Source: Mucilaginibacter sp. PAMB04168
Lineage (GTDB): Bacteria; Bacteroidota; Bacteroidia; Sphingobacteriales; Sphingobacteriaceae
Direction: 5' to 3'
Length of the DNA stretch: 64,000 bases
Assembly (NCBI RefSeq): GCF_039634365.2
Contig: NZ_CP155079.2
Span: 4,092,001 to 4,156,000, forward strand
The notes under the pieces are model-generated. The model was not told the DNA's origin. It saw nothing but the letters and a program-made list of their open reading frames with translations, and searched no databases. Positions within the stretch are counted from its first letter, which is position 1, and each line of letters begins with the position of its first letter. This document shows, one piece after another, positions 17,060 through 25,929 of the stretch. The translations under genes and the position numbers were made by a program.

Positions 17060-17134
17060 AACTATTTAAGTAATCTTTGTTTATTGTAGCAGGTTGCCTT
17101 ATTGAATTTAAATAGCAACCTTCCTATCGAACGC

Positions 17135-17161
17135 AAAATAGTAAACAATGTTTACTATTTT
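17135..17161. promoter_or_regulatory. Perfect 12-bp palindrome, probable MarR operator
   Basis: Arms AAAATAGTAAAC (17135-17146) and GTTTACTATTTT (17150-17161) are exact reverse complements with a 3-base spacer, 11 bases before the MarR ATG and 75 bases before the NmrA-like ATG. There is no T-tract or GC core to suggest a terminator. Size and position fit a dimeric MarR operator. Confidence 0.75.
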
Positions 17162-17172
17162 ATTAATTAAGC

Positions 17173-17661
17173 ATGATGGAATCCAAAAGCAAAAAAGATT
17201 TTCCGGAACATAACGATGATAAAAATTGGGCACGGCTGGTATATATTGCCAAAAAGCACCTCGATATATGGTCGCATCAAAGCATCAGGCCGGGGCAAGG
17301 GCAGTTAAAGCTTTCCTATATGCCGCTTATATTCAACATCAGTACCAAGGGCAGTACCAATACCGAGATTGCTAAGCGATCGCTTACGGCCAAGCAGGCC
17401 ATGAGCCGCACGGTAAAAGAATTGGAAGACAAGGGTATGATTAGCACGCAGCCCTTATCAAACGATAAAAGAAGCTACCAAATTAATTTAACCGATGAAG
17501 GGTTACAATTTGTACAGGCCGCAAACCTGAGGCTATCTAACCTGGTAGCTAATTACAAGCTACTGGTTGGCGAAGATGAGTTCAACATCGCAACAGAAGT
17601 GCTGCACAAAATCATTCGCTATCATGAGCAAATGAATAGTGATGAGGCTACTGAAGAATGA
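17173..17661 (+). CDS. MarR family transcriptional regulator
   Basis: The 162-residue protein has the MarR winged-helix layout: a dimerisation helix, LSYMPLIFNISTKGSTNTEIAKRSLTAKQAMSRTVKELEDKGMI as the helix-turn-helix, and a wing with NDKRSYQINLTDEG containing the conserved Asp-Lys-Arg. A second Met at 17176 is an equally possible start. It is divergent from the NmrA-like oxidoreductase and its own ATG lies just after a perfect palindrome, so it probably represses itself and the neighbour until a ligand binds. Confidence 0.95.
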   Translation: MMESKSKKDFPEHNDDKNWARLVYIAKKHLDIWSHQSIRPGQGQLKLSYMPLIFNISTKGSTNTEIAKRSLTAKQAMSRTVKELEDKGMISTQPLSNDKRSYQINLTDEGLQFVQAANLRLSNLVANYKLLVGEDEFNIATEVLHKIIRYHEQMNSDEATEE

Positions 17662-17797
17662 AGATTTCAAAAGCTGTGCATAAAACCGCTTAACCAGGCT
17701 TAAACCTTTATAGCCTTCCGCCTTACAAGCAAACCGATCATCTACCGGCAATAATTGCTTATCTTAACGTAAGCTCCGTCCTTTCAGTAAAAAGGTG

Positions 17798-17805
17798 TAT
17801 TTTTG
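17798..17805 (+). promoter_or_regulatory. -7 box TATTTTTG upstream of the 492-residue unknown gene
   Basis: TATTTTTG fits TAnnTTTG and lies 70 bases before the ATG at 17876, giving a leader of roughly 60 bases. Confidence 0.45.
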
Positions 17806-17875
17806 CGTTGTTCTATCAGGTTATGCTACTCGCAGCAAAAAACCGTTATCAATTATATCGGTTATACTTTAGTCT

Positions 17876-19354
17876 ATGATCACCAGCTACAATAAAAACA
17901 TCGGTACCAAACATAAAGCCCTAACCATTAATCTGGACCCTGCAATTTATGGCACTTTTGCCGAAATTGGCGCAGGGCAAGATGTTGCGGCCCACTTTTT
18001 TAAGGCAGGCGCATCATCAGGCACAGTGGCTAAAACCATGTCGGCTTATGACATGATATTTTCTGACGCCATTTACGGCGTACAAAAAGTAAAACGCTAT
18101 GTAAGCGAACAGCGGCTCATAGCCATGCTGGAGCGCGAATACGGGCTTATGATAGAACGGCTAGCCGAACAACGCGGAAGCACCTCAACATTTTTTGCCT
18201 TTTCGGGCACCTTCTCAACCCTCAATTACCATAAAACCAACGAGGGCCACGGTTGGATGGGTGTACGCTTTCAGTTAGAACCCAATGGCGAGTACCACGA
18301 AGTAGTTATACACGTAAAGCTAATTGATAACGATGCCAACCTGCAGCAGCAAGCTGTAGGTATATTAGGTGTAAACCTAATATACGCCTGCTTTTATTAT
18401 AATGAAACACCATCGGTTTTCCTGATGTCGTTGATGGATGACTTATCTAAAGACCGCATTCAGATAGATATGGTGCGCTTTGAAGGGCTAAGGTTTGCCA
18501 AGGTAGACAACCGCCTGATGAGCTTACATTTGGTTAAGTACGGTTTTAGTGACGCTGCCCTGTTTGGTCCGGATGGCAAGAACATGCAACCATCAGAGGT
18601 ATTATATAAAAAGCACATGGTGGTCATACGCGGCAGGTTCAGGCCGCTGATTAATGTGCATTTAGATATGCTCAACACCGGTGTAAAGCAATTTATGCAA
18701 GAACCCGATGTGGACGAAAGCAAGGTTGTAGTAGTTACCGAGCTTACGCTGCAAGCCCTGAAAGAACGTAATGCCGATGAAACGGCAGATATTGATGAAA
18801 AAGACTTTTTAGACCGGGTTGATATTTTATGTTCGTTAGGCCAAACGGTGCTAATCTCCAATTTTCATGAATATTATAAACTGGTGGCCTATCTTTCCAA
18901 AATTACCAAATTAAAGGTAGGTGTGGTTTTAGGCTATCCCAACCTGGAATATATCTTCTCGGAGGAGCATTATCAGAATTTGCCGGGCGGTATCCTCGAA
19001 TCGTTTGCTACGCTGTTTAGCCGTAAGGTAAAACTGTTTGTTTACCCTACCCTGCGCGATGGCCTGATCTGGAACTGCCTTAAGTTTACACTTCCGCCAC
19101 ACCTTATTGATTTATACCGCTACCTGATTGCCAATGACAAGATTGAGGATATAAGGCATTATAACGAAACCAACCTGCATGTACAGACAGATAAAGTTTT
19201 GGAACTGATAAAACAGGGAGCAGATGGCTGGGAAGAATATGTACCGGCCGAAGTAGCCACCATGATTAAAGAACGCTGCTTGTTTGGCTACCCATGCGAA
19301 GTACCAGCCACCAATATAACCGATATGGGGGCAGAGAACGCCAGTCTCTCTTAG
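17876..19354 (+). CDS. Large conserved-looking cytosolic protein of unknown function
   Basis: I cannot name the family with confidence. The 492-residue product has no signal peptide or membrane helix. The N-terminal 150 residues look strongly constrained: ALTINLDPAIYGTFAEIGAGQDVAAHFFKAGASSGTVAKT, SAYDMIFSDAIYG and STFFAFSGTFSTLNY, with Gly-rich turns that could form a nucleotide or phosphate site. The middle (EVLYKKHMVVIRGRFRP, VVVTELTLQAL) and the C-terminus (VGVVLGYPNLEYIF, LFVYPTLRDGL) suggest alpha/beta domains. Relatives may carry misleading database names such as receptor or nucleotidyltransferase; neither is supported by what I see. It stands alone with its own promoter box. Confidence 0.75.
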   Translation: MITSYNKNIGTKHKALTINLDPAIYGTFAEIGAGQDVAAHFFKAGASSGTVAKTMSAYDMIFSDAIYGVQKVKRYVSEQRLIAMLEREYGLMIERLAEQRGSTSTFFAFSGTFSTLNYHKTNEGHGWMGVRFQLEPNGEYHEVVIHVKLIDNDANLQQQAVGILGVNLIYACFYYNETPSVFLMSLMDDLSKDRIQIDMVRFEGLRFAKVDNRLMSLHLVKYGFSDAALFGPDGKNMQPSEVLYKKHMVVIRGRFRPLINVHLDMLNTGVKQFMQEPDVDESKVVVVTELTLQALKERNADETADIDEKDFLDRVDILCSLGQTVLISNFHEYYKLVAYLSKITKLKVGVVLGYPNLEYIFSEEHYQNLPGGILESFATLFSRKVKLFVYPTLRDGLIWNCLKFTLPPHLIDLYRYLIANDKIEDIRHYNETNLHVQTDKVLELIKQGADGWEEYVPAEVATMIKERCLFGYPCEVPATNITDMGAENASLS

Positions 19355-19495
19355 TTAAATATTTCTGCAGGCACGTTAACGGTTAGTATTGTCATCAGCT
19401 CGTTATGAACTGTTGCCGTCTAAAACATTTCTATGGTTTCTTCGTCTTTTCAAGAAACAAGTGAGGTTTTAGATAACACACAGTAATTCATCCGG

Positions 19496-20833
19496 ATGAG
19501 GCAGCGCAATTACGTTTACATAACGTTTAAACTACAATTAAACTTCTTATTTGCATTTCTGCTTGCAGTAATGCCGTTTTGCAGTTATGCCCAGCTTACA
19601 CCGGTCGATTCGCTAAAGGCCGATTCATTGCGCCGTGCACGTTTGGGCCAACTCAAAGTAGTGGATACGCTTTACAAGCAATATGACGTAGGCGACCTTT
19701 TCACGACCATCTTTCATCCGGGCAGAAAGCCCGACTCGTTGAAAAAGAAATCAGGCATTACCATTATTCCAAACATCGCTTCTAACCCCAGCATTGGTTC
19801 GCAAATTGGTATCAAAGCGGTAGCCGGCCGTAAGTTGGGTAATGATCCGCGCACCTTAATGTCGGTAGCGGCAACCTCTGCATCTATTACTACTAAAGGC
19901 ATCATTTATTTTTACGTTAACCACAATGTGTTTACGCCACAAAATAAGTGGAACCTGCAGGGTAGCCTGGTTGTAGCCAAAACCGTTACACCCGATTTTG
20001 GATTGGGTATTGGCCAAAGTGCCGAAGGCAGCACGGCCGACCAAGTGCTGGCCAACCCTGCACGTAAAGGATACGTGCTACACTCCATTTACTTCAACAT
20101 CCGCGAGAAGGTGTATAAGCAGGTTTATCCCAACCTGTTTGTGGGCGCAGGCGCATCGTTCGATATCAGACGAAGTATAGAAGACCGGATATCGACTACC
20201 AACCTAACACCTTATAATATTTATAGTGACCGCAACGGGTTCGACCTGAATAATTACACTTCCAACGGCTTACTTTTTAGTGCAGAATATACCACCCGCG
20301 ACAATCAGAACCGGGCTTATAAAGGCATTTATGCTGATGCCGGCTTCAGGATTAACCAACGCTGGATGGCCAGCAGCAAAAATGCCGTACAATTTACCTA
20401 CGATTTGCGGAAATATATCAGTTTATCGAAACGGAATCCCGAGCATGTGATTGCATTATGGAACTGGAGCTCGTACGTATTAAGCGGGGCACTACCTTAC
20501 CTCGATTTACCTGGCACCGGCAAAGATCCCAGCCTGCGGAGCGGCCGTGGTTATACCATTGGTTATTTTAAAGGCACCCAGTATTTTTATACCGAAGCCG
20601 AATATCGCTTCCCTATAACCCGTAACAAGTTTCTGAGCGGCGTAGCCTTTTACCATCTGCAAACCGCTAATGATGATGCCGGTACGCAGCTCTTTGAAAA
20701 ATGGCAGCCCGGCTATGGCGGTGGCCTGCGCGTACTTTTCAACAAAGCTACCCGTACTAATCTTTGTTTAGATTATGCTTTTGGAAAGTTTGGCGCCCGA
20801 GGTTTCTTTTTGGGATTGAACGAGGCATTTTAA
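19496..20833 (+). CDS. BamA/TamA-like (Omp85) outer-membrane barrel without POTRA domains
   Basis: The 445-residue product has a signal peptide ending near residue 32 (FCSYAQL), about 60 polar residues, then a barrel. The DPRTLMSVAATSAS, YTTRDNQNRAYKGIYADAGFRIN and GRGYTIGYFKGTQYFYTEAEYRFPI blocks match the surface-antigen/Omp85 barrel, including the RGY motif near the lid. Length leaves no room for POTRA repeats, so it is a barrel-only member rather than BamA itself. The C-terminus ends in Phe, as expected for BAM-dependent insertion. Function is not known. Confidence 0.85.
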   Translation: MRQRNYVYITFKLQLNFLFAFLLAVMPFCSYAQLTPVDSLKADSLRRARLGQLKVVDTLYKQYDVGDLFTTIFHPGRKPDSLKKKSGITIIPNIASNPSIGSQIGIKAVAGRKLGNDPRTLMSVAATSASITTKGIIYFYVNHNVFTPQNKWNLQGSLVVAKTVTPDFGLGIGQSAEGSTADQVLANPARKGYVLHSIYFNIREKVYKQVYPNLFVGAGASFDIRRSIEDRISTTNLTPYNIYSDRNGFDLNNYTSNGLLFSAEYTTRDNQNRAYKGIYADAGFRINQRWMASSKNAVQFTYDLRKYISLSKRNPEHVIALWNWSSYVLSGALPYLDLPGTGKDPSLRSGRGYTIGYFKGTQYFYTEAEYRFPITRNKFLSGVAFYHLQTANDDAGTQLFEKWQPGYGGGLRVLFNKATRTNLCLDYAFGKFGARGFFLGLNEAF

Positions 20834-20903
20834 TGGGGCTGCCTGTCTGTCTTGCATCTTGTTACTTGCCCCTTGCGGCTAATTTGCTACCTTAGCCGCC
20901 GGC

Positions 20904-21740
20904 ATGACGGTTCTGGTAGTAACTCTTATAATTTTAGCCGGCTCGTACCTGGCGGGCTTACTCGGCTCGTTAACGGGTTTGGGTGGCGGTGTGGTTATCA
21001 TACCCCTGCTTACCCTGGTACTCAACGTTAACATTCATTACGCCATTGGTGCATCATTGGTATCGGTTATCGCTACATCCTCCGGTTCGGCAGCGGCCTA
21101 TGTTAAGGAGGGCATCACCAATATACGGCTGGGCATGTTCCTGGAAATTGCAACTACTATCGGGGCCATGGTAGGCGCTATGCTTGCCCTGCACATTCAA
21201 ACCAGTGTTATTGCTATAGTTTTCGGACTGATCTTGATCTTCTCGGCCCTGATGTCGCTTAGAGAGAAAAAAGAACACATAAACCAGCACAAAAGCCAAT
21301 TGGCCGAAAAGTTGAAACTAAACAGCCACTACCCTACCCAGGATGGCTTGGTTGAGTACGGCGTGGTAAACGTAGGCGGCGGCTTTTTTATGATGCTGTT
21401 TGCCGGTATTATATCAGGCCTGCTGGGCATCGGGTCGGGCGCATTAAAGGTTGTGGCGATGGATGGCATTATGCGCATCCCTTTCAAGGTATCAACCACT
21501 ACCAGTAATTTTATGATAGGCGTTACAGCCGCAGCCAGCGCCGTAGTGTATTTACAGCGCGGGTATATTGATCCCGGTCTTTCTATGCCGGTAGTAATTG
21601 GCGTATTGCTGGGCGCATTAACCGGTTCCAAAATACTGGTGCATACGCAATCCTCGCAATGGGTACGGTGGGTATTTGCTGTTATAGTAACTTTTTTGGC
21701 CGCGCAAATGATTTACAACGGTATAACTCACAAAATTTAA
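20904..21740 (+). CDS. TauE/SafE family sulfite/organosulfur exporter
   Basis: The 278-residue membrane protein has about eight helices and the repeated TauE motif: GSLTGLGGGVVIIPLL in the first half and SGLLGIGSGALKVVAMD in the second. A polar cytoplasmic loop with Lys/Gln lies between the halves. It is followed after 6 bases by a DUF1634 gene, a well-known pairing, so the two probably form one transport complex. Substrate (sulfite, sulfonate or another anion) is not determinable here. Confidence 0.93.
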   Translation: MTVLVVTLIILAGSYLAGLLGSLTGLGGGVVIIPLLTLVLNVNIHYAIGASLVSVIATSSGSAAAYVKEGITNIRLGMFLEIATTIGAMVGAMLALHIQTSVIAIVFGLILIFSALMSLREKKEHINQHKSQLAEKLKLNSHYPTQDGLVEYGVVNVGGGFFMMLFAGIISGLLGIGSGALKVVAMDGIMRIPFKVSTTTSNFMIGVTAAASAVVYLQRGYIDPGLSMPVVIGVLLGALTGSKILVHTQSSQWVRWVFAVIVTFLAAQMIYNGITHKI

Positions 21741-21746
21741 TTCATT

Positions 21747-22136
21747 ATGCCCAGCCCCAAACTAACAACCGATATAGATATACAGCACATTATTGGCTGG
21801 ATACTGCGCCTGGGCGTGATCATATCCATGTTTGTTGTTTTTGCAGGTGGCTGCTTATATTTGTACAGGCACGGCACCGAGGTGTTGCAATACAGCCAGT
21901 TTAAAGGTGTTCCCGACTTTGTACATACGCCGTTAGGCATATGGCATGGCATATTAACGCTAAGGGGCAGGGCTATTATACAAGCTGGTATTATATTGCT
22001 GATTGCTACACCGGTGATCCGCATTATATTTTCGGCCATTGGTTTTGCGTTAGAGAAAGATTGGCTGTACACAGGCTTAACGCTCCTGGTGTTGGCCATT
22101 ATAATAGGCAGCGCGTTAACTGGTCATGCCGGGTAA
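21747..22136 (+). CDS. DUF1634 membrane protein, TauE partner
   Basis: The 129-residue protein has three predicted helices (LRLGVIISMFVVFAGGCLYLY; AIIQAGIILLIATPVIRIIF; a C-terminal helix). The RGRAIIQAGIILLIATPVIR block is typical of DUF1634. It starts 6 bases after the TauE/SafE gene and is surely co-transcribed with it. It probably modulates or stabilises the exporter. Confidence 0.9.
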   Translation: MPSPKLTTDIDIQHIIGWILRLGVIISMFVVFAGGCLYLYRHGTEVLQYSQFKGVPDFVHTPLGIWHGILTLRGRAIIQAGIILLIATPVIRIIFSAIGFALEKDWLYTGLTLLVLAIIIGSALTGHAG

Positions 22137-22164
22137 CAAGGTGCATTTTTGATAGCATATTTTG

Positions 22165-23463
22165 ATGATGAAAAAATTACTTCTGCTCAGCAGTCTCCTT
22201 TTAAGCTTACTACCCGCACTGGCACAAACTGAACCAGGCAACTACCGTGCGGCATTAAATAAGTTTATGCTATACTACAACCGCAACCAGGCAGATAGTA
22301 TTTTCCTGATGTTTTCTCCTGAGGTAAAAAAGGAACTACCGTTAGAGAAGAACCGGCAAATGCTGGGACAGCTGCAAACACAGTTAGGTGGTATACAAAA
22401 GGCCACCTTTATGAGCATGAGCGATAACATAGCCACTTACAAAGCTGATTTCCAGAAATCGAGCCTGGCTATGAAAGTTAGCATGAACACCGCCCACCAG
22501 ATTAGCGGGCTGTTATTCGACAACCTGAAACCAGAAACACAGGCTACTACTGCTACTAATACCAACGACCCTAATACGGCAGAAACACCTTTAGAACTAA
22601 AAACCCTATCGGGTACTATTCACGGAACGTTGGCTATGCCTAAACAAGTAACTGGCAAAGTGCCGGTTGTTTTGATTATAGCAGCCGCTGGCCCTACCGA
22701 CCGCAACGGCAACAAACCTAAAGTAAACCAAACCACTAATAGTTACCGGCTACTGGCAATCGAACTGGCAAAAAACGGCATTGCTTCACTACGTTATGAT
22801 AAACGTTTGGTTGGCGAAACCATTAGCTCCACCCGCGAAGCACAACTACGTTTTGATGATTACGTTGACGATGCGGTAGCGCTGATAACTCAATTGCATG
22901 ATGATCCGCGTTTTTCGAAAGTGGTGATACTTGGGCACAGCGAAGGCTCTTTGGTAGGTATGCTTTCAACGGCAGGCCAGCCGGTAAGCGCCTTTATTTC
23001 GGTTGAAGGCGAAAGCATGACAGCCGACAAGATTATTACCGAGCAGCTAAAATCGCAACCCGATTATATAACTAAAGGCTTTAAGACAATCACCGATAGT
23101 TTGCGCAAAGGGAAAACCTACGATCAGGTTGATCCGGCTTTATACAGCATTGCCCGTGTAAGTGTGCAACCTTACCTCATGACCTGGATGAGATTTGATC
23201 CTACGAAAGAAATCAAAAAAGTAAAAGTACCGGTGCTGCTTGTACAAGGCGCTAATGATGTACAGGTGAGCGTTGCCGATGCCGAAAAGCTAAAGAAAGC
23301 CAAGTCGGATGCCAAATTGGTTATCATTCCGGGGATGAATTATGTACTTAAAGACGCACCATTAGCTGCGCCAGCCAACATAGCCACCTACAATCAGCCC
23401 AACCTGCCCATCAAAACCGAGTTGGTAGGCGCAGTGGTTGACTTTGTTAAGGCCCTTAAATAA
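22165..23463 (+). CDS. Secreted alpha/beta hydrolase with N-terminal DUF3887-like domain
   Basis: The product is 432 residues from the second of two tandem ATGs. A signal peptide (KKLLLLSSLLLSLLPALAQ) is followed by a DUF3887-like domain (residues about 25-120) and an alpha/beta hydrolase domain with a nucleophile elbow GHSEGSLVG, an oxyanion region around AAAGPTDRNGN, and a late Asp in VQGANDVQV. The usual catalytic His is not clear near the C-terminus, where NYVLKDAP replaces a His motif; this may change activity. It follows the DUF1634 gene by 28 bases and may be in the same transcript. Confidence 0.85.
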   Translation: MMKKLLLLSSLLLSLLPALAQTEPGNYRAALNKFMLYYNRNQADSIFLMFSPEVKKELPLEKNRQMLGQLQTQLGGIQKATFMSMSDNIATYKADFQKSSLAMKVSMNTAHQISGLLFDNLKPETQATTATNTNDPNTAETPLELKTLSGTIHGTLAMPKQVTGKVPVVLIIAAAGPTDRNGNKPKVNQTTNSYRLLAIELAKNGIASLRYDKRLVGETISSTREAQLRFDDYVDDAVALITQLHDDPRFSKVVILGHSEGSLVGMLSTAGQPVSAFISVEGESMTADKIITEQLKSQPDYITKGFKTITDSLRKGKTYDQVDPALYSIARVSVQPYLMTWMRFDPTKEIKKVKVPVLLVQGANDVQVSVADAEKLKKAKSDAKLVIIPGMNYVLKDAPLAAPANIATYNQPNLPIKTELVGAVVDFVKALK

Positions 23464-23507
23464 GCCTTACAATAATGCTATGTTTTGCGGGTATTAACCG
23501 GCCTGGA

Positions 23508-23984
23508 TTAAGATTTCCAGCTGCCCAGCAAGCGCCTCAATACAATAATTTCGGCGGTATGGTAAGCAGTATGATCGGCAGCTTGTAATGCCTCACGCAA
23601 CAAAGTTTGCCCGCTACCATGCGGAATAGGCTTGTACAGATCTTCCGTTCCAACAAGCTCCATCAATTCGTGCAAATCTGTTTTAATTTGCGTTACTGAG
23701 CGGTCCCAATCATCTTCGCTGGCCGGAACGGCTTCTTTAGGCCAGTATTCGTCTGGCCATTTAGGTGATTGATGGTTGCCGTCTTTACAAAATTCCAGCA
23801 TATCCCATTGCGCAATGCGTATGTGTTCTACCAGTTGCCATATGCTATACGGCAACCCATAAGGCCTCTCGCCGCGCTGGCTCGCTGGCAAATCTTTCAG
23901 TGCGTCATCTAAACCGGCATGGGCTGTACCTCCATCCATCAGTTTATGCAACTCGGTTATCAGGTTTGAATTATTGTCGGCCAT
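23508..23984 (-). CDS. DinB family protein
   Basis: The 158-residue four-helix protein carries DinB-type metal-ligand His positions: LWQLVEHIRIAQWDMLEF-like (here IWQLVEHIRIAQWDM) and DHTAYHTAEIIVLRRLLG near the C-terminus. DinB/YfiT proteins are metal-binding helical bundles, some of which are thiol transferases using bacillithiol or similar cofactors. It converges with the hydrolase gene and has no operon partner. Confidence 0.9.
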   Translation of the reverse strand: MADNNSNLITELHKLMDGGTAHAGLDDALKDLPASQRGERPYGLPYSIWQLVEHIRIAQWDMLEFCKDGNHQSPKWPDEYWPKEAVPASEDDWDRSVTQIKTDLHELMELVGTEDLYKPIPHGSGQTLLREALQAADHTAYHTAEIIVLRRLLGSWKS

Positions 23985-24067
23985 AAAATCTTTTTAGCGA
24001 CAACAAACTGTAGCGCACTTGGTTGATGATAGAATAAATTATTAATTTGTATTGATATATCAACTCA

Positions 24068-24244
24068 ATGATAAAATGGCTTAAACGTATAGGCTTTGCC
24101 GGTTTTATGTTCTTCCTGCTAAAAGGCTTGGTTTGGGTAGGCATATTCTTTTACGTTAAATCCTGTTCAGACCAGAAAAAAACAAAGGCCGGTAATGTTT
24201 CCCGGCCTTACAAAACTTTTACTTCCTGTATTTATCACGTATAG
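24068..24244 (+). CDS. Small membrane protein candidate (58 residues)
   Basis: The frame encodes a basic N-terminus and one long hydrophobic helix (IKWLKRIGFAGFMFFLLKGL, then VWVGIFFYV) followed by a polar tail. The first 31 residues look like a real single-pass protein. The tail is read through the minus-strand terminator of the M28 gene, so the end of the frame may be less constrained and the natural stop could have been lost. It lies in an otherwise gene-free gap between divergent DinB and convergent M28 genes. No family is known to me. Confidence 0.45.
   Translation: MIKWLKRIGFAGFMFFLLKGLVWVGIFFYVKSCSDQKKTKAGNVSRPYKTFTSCIYHV
24185..24209 (-). terminator. Intrinsic terminator of the M28 peptidase gene
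   Basis: On the minus strand an AAGGCCGG/CCGGCCTT stem with a 9-base loop is followed by TTGTTTTTTT, 10 bases after the peptidase stop codon. Confidence 0.88.
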
Positions 24245-25874
24245 CTTTAAACTCCGAACCTGCTTTCCATTTAGGCCATAGCGTGGTGGAGTAAGCGAGC
24301 TTGTAACCCACGGCATAAAGCAATTGCAAATCCTGTATGGTTCCGCTTACATCCCAGGTGGTGGCATTGTATTCGTCTGATGGTTTGTGGTAGGTTTTGG
24401 CAGTAAAATCATCATGCAGCTGAGTGCCGGCTGCTTTGCCTTTACCCACTAGATCTATACCGCTTTCGGTGTACAGGGCAGGTATGCCAATCTTGGCAAA
24501 GTTAAAATGGTCAGACCTAAAGTACATGCCTTTAGACGGGTCAGATTCGGGTGCGATGTAACGGCCCTGCCCCTTGGCAGCTTCCTTCAAGTAATCTTCC
24601 AGTTCTGATTGGCCAAAGCCTACCAATCCAATATCTTTAGTTTTGCCATACGGGTAAAACATATCCATATTAATATCGGCCACAGTTTTCTCTTTGGCGA
24701 AAACCGGGTTCTCGGCATACCAGGCAGATCCCCACAACCCCTGCTCCTCAGCCGTTACCGACAGAAACACGATACTACGGGCGGGCTTAATCTTGCTCCT
24801 TTTAAATACGCGAGCCAGTTCGAGCAAGGCAGCCGTGCCGCTGGCATTATCAACGGCACCGTTGTAAATGGTATCTCCTTTTGCGTTGGGCTTACCTATG
24901 CCCAGGTGATCCCAGTGGGCCGAGTAAATAATGCACTCATCCGGCTTTTTACTGCCCGGTATAGTGGCTATTACATTGTGCGATTTTTTGTAGGTAGCTG
25001 TTACGGCTAATGATGTATTCAAGGTGAGCGAAAGCGGCTTAGCCTTAAAACCTGGTTGCAGTGCATTTTCGAGCATTGCTTTGTAACCCCTTTCTCCTCC
25101 AAATACTAACTTGGCAGCATCCATCGAGAGCCAGCCCTCAATAGCACACTTATATGTTTCATGGCCCCTGTTATCCAGATATAATTTGGTAGCCTTCCAG
25201 CTGTTTTGCACCACGCCAAAGCCATAAGCAGCTGGGCCAGTATCATGTATAATTAAGCAGCCTTTGGCGCCGTGCCGTGCAGCCTCGTCGTACTTGTAGG
25301 TCCAACGGCCGTAGTAAGTCATGGTTTTGCCTTTAAACTGTTTGGCATCATAGTAACCAGGGTCATTTACAAGCACTACCACAATTTTGTCTTTTACGTC
25401 AAGTCCGGCATAATCATCATGGTTAAACTCGGGAGCTGTTATGCCGAAGCCGGCAAAAATCAATTCCCCTTTAACGTCAATGTTACTTTCTGTCCGGCGC
25501 GTCCACAATACGTAATCCCTCAGGCCTTGCAATTGATAGTCAGCATTCGGCACTCTATCCTGCTGCCCAAGGGTCATTGAGGGGTTAGGATTGCAGCTGA
25601 TAGCGACCATGGGTACTTCCTGCACATAGCTACCTTTGTTACCCGGCTGAAGACCCAATGCCTTAAACTGCTGCTCCAGGTAAGCTATAGTCTTGGTTTC
25701 GCCGGCACTGAAAGGCATGCGGCCCTGCAAATCATCCGCCGACAGCTCTTTTACATATTTGGTGTAAGTAGCAGCACTGAAAAGCTTGTTGCCGCTATTA
25801 CTTTGCGCAACGGCAACTAATGAAGTGCCTAAAGCCAGCACACTGAAAACGGCCGATAATTTTTTGATAGACAT
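24219..25874 (-). CDS. Secreted M28 family metallopeptidase with PA domain
   Basis: From the ATG at 25874 the product is 551 residues with a signal peptide (SIKKLSAVFSVLALGTSLVA, cleaved near VAQS). A PA domain (about 130-260, containing DYAGLDVKDKIVVVLVNDPG) is inserted before the M28 catalytic domain. Metal ligands are visible: His and Asp in YSAHWDHLGIG and GAVDNASGTAA, Glu-Glu in VTAEEQGLWGS, Asp in DINMDMFYP and His in TYHKPSDEY. It is an exported di-zinc aminopeptidase. An upstream TTG frame to 25916 would run through a terminator hairpin and lacks a signal-like start. Confidence 0.93.
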   Translation of the reverse strand: MSIKKLSAVFSVLALGTSLVAVAQSNSGNKLFSAATYTKYVKELSADDLQGRMPFSAGETKTIAYLEQQFKALGLQPGNKGSYVQEVPMVAISCNPNPSMTLGQQDRVPNADYQLQGLRDYVLWTRRTESNIDVKGELIFAGFGITAPEFNHDDYAGLDVKDKIVVVLVNDPGYYDAKQFKGKTMTYYGRWTYKYDEAARHGAKGCLIIHDTGPAAYGFGVVQNSWKATKLYLDNRGHETYKCAIEGWLSMDAAKLVFGGERGYKAMLENALQPGFKAKPLSLTLNTSLAVTATYKKSHNVIATIPGSKKPDECIIYSAHWDHLGIGKPNAKGDTIYNGAVDNASGTAALLELARVFKRSKIKPARSIVFLSVTAEEQGLWGSAWYAENPVFAKEKTVADINMDMFYPYGKTKDIGLVGFGQSELEDYLKEAAKGQGRYIAPESDPSKGMYFRSDHFNFAKIGIPALYTESGIDLVGKGKAAGTQLHDDFTAKTYHKPSDEYNATTWDVSGTIQDLQLLYAVGYKLAYSTTLWPKWKAGSEFKAIRDKYRK

Positions 25875-25881
25875 AAAAAAA

Positions 25882-25903
25882 CAGTGCACGAATAAATGCA
25901 CTG
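25882..25903 (-). terminator. Terminator-like hairpin abutting the M28 start codon
   Basis: On the minus strand CAGTGCA (25903-25897) pairs with TGCACTG (25888-25882) around an 8-base loop and is followed by seven T residues (25881-25875) that run straight into the ATG at 25874. It lies 27 bases after the SRPBCC stop and probably ends that transcript. Confidence 0.7.
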
Positions 25904-25929
25904 CCCAATTTATCAAATTTAATTTAAGC

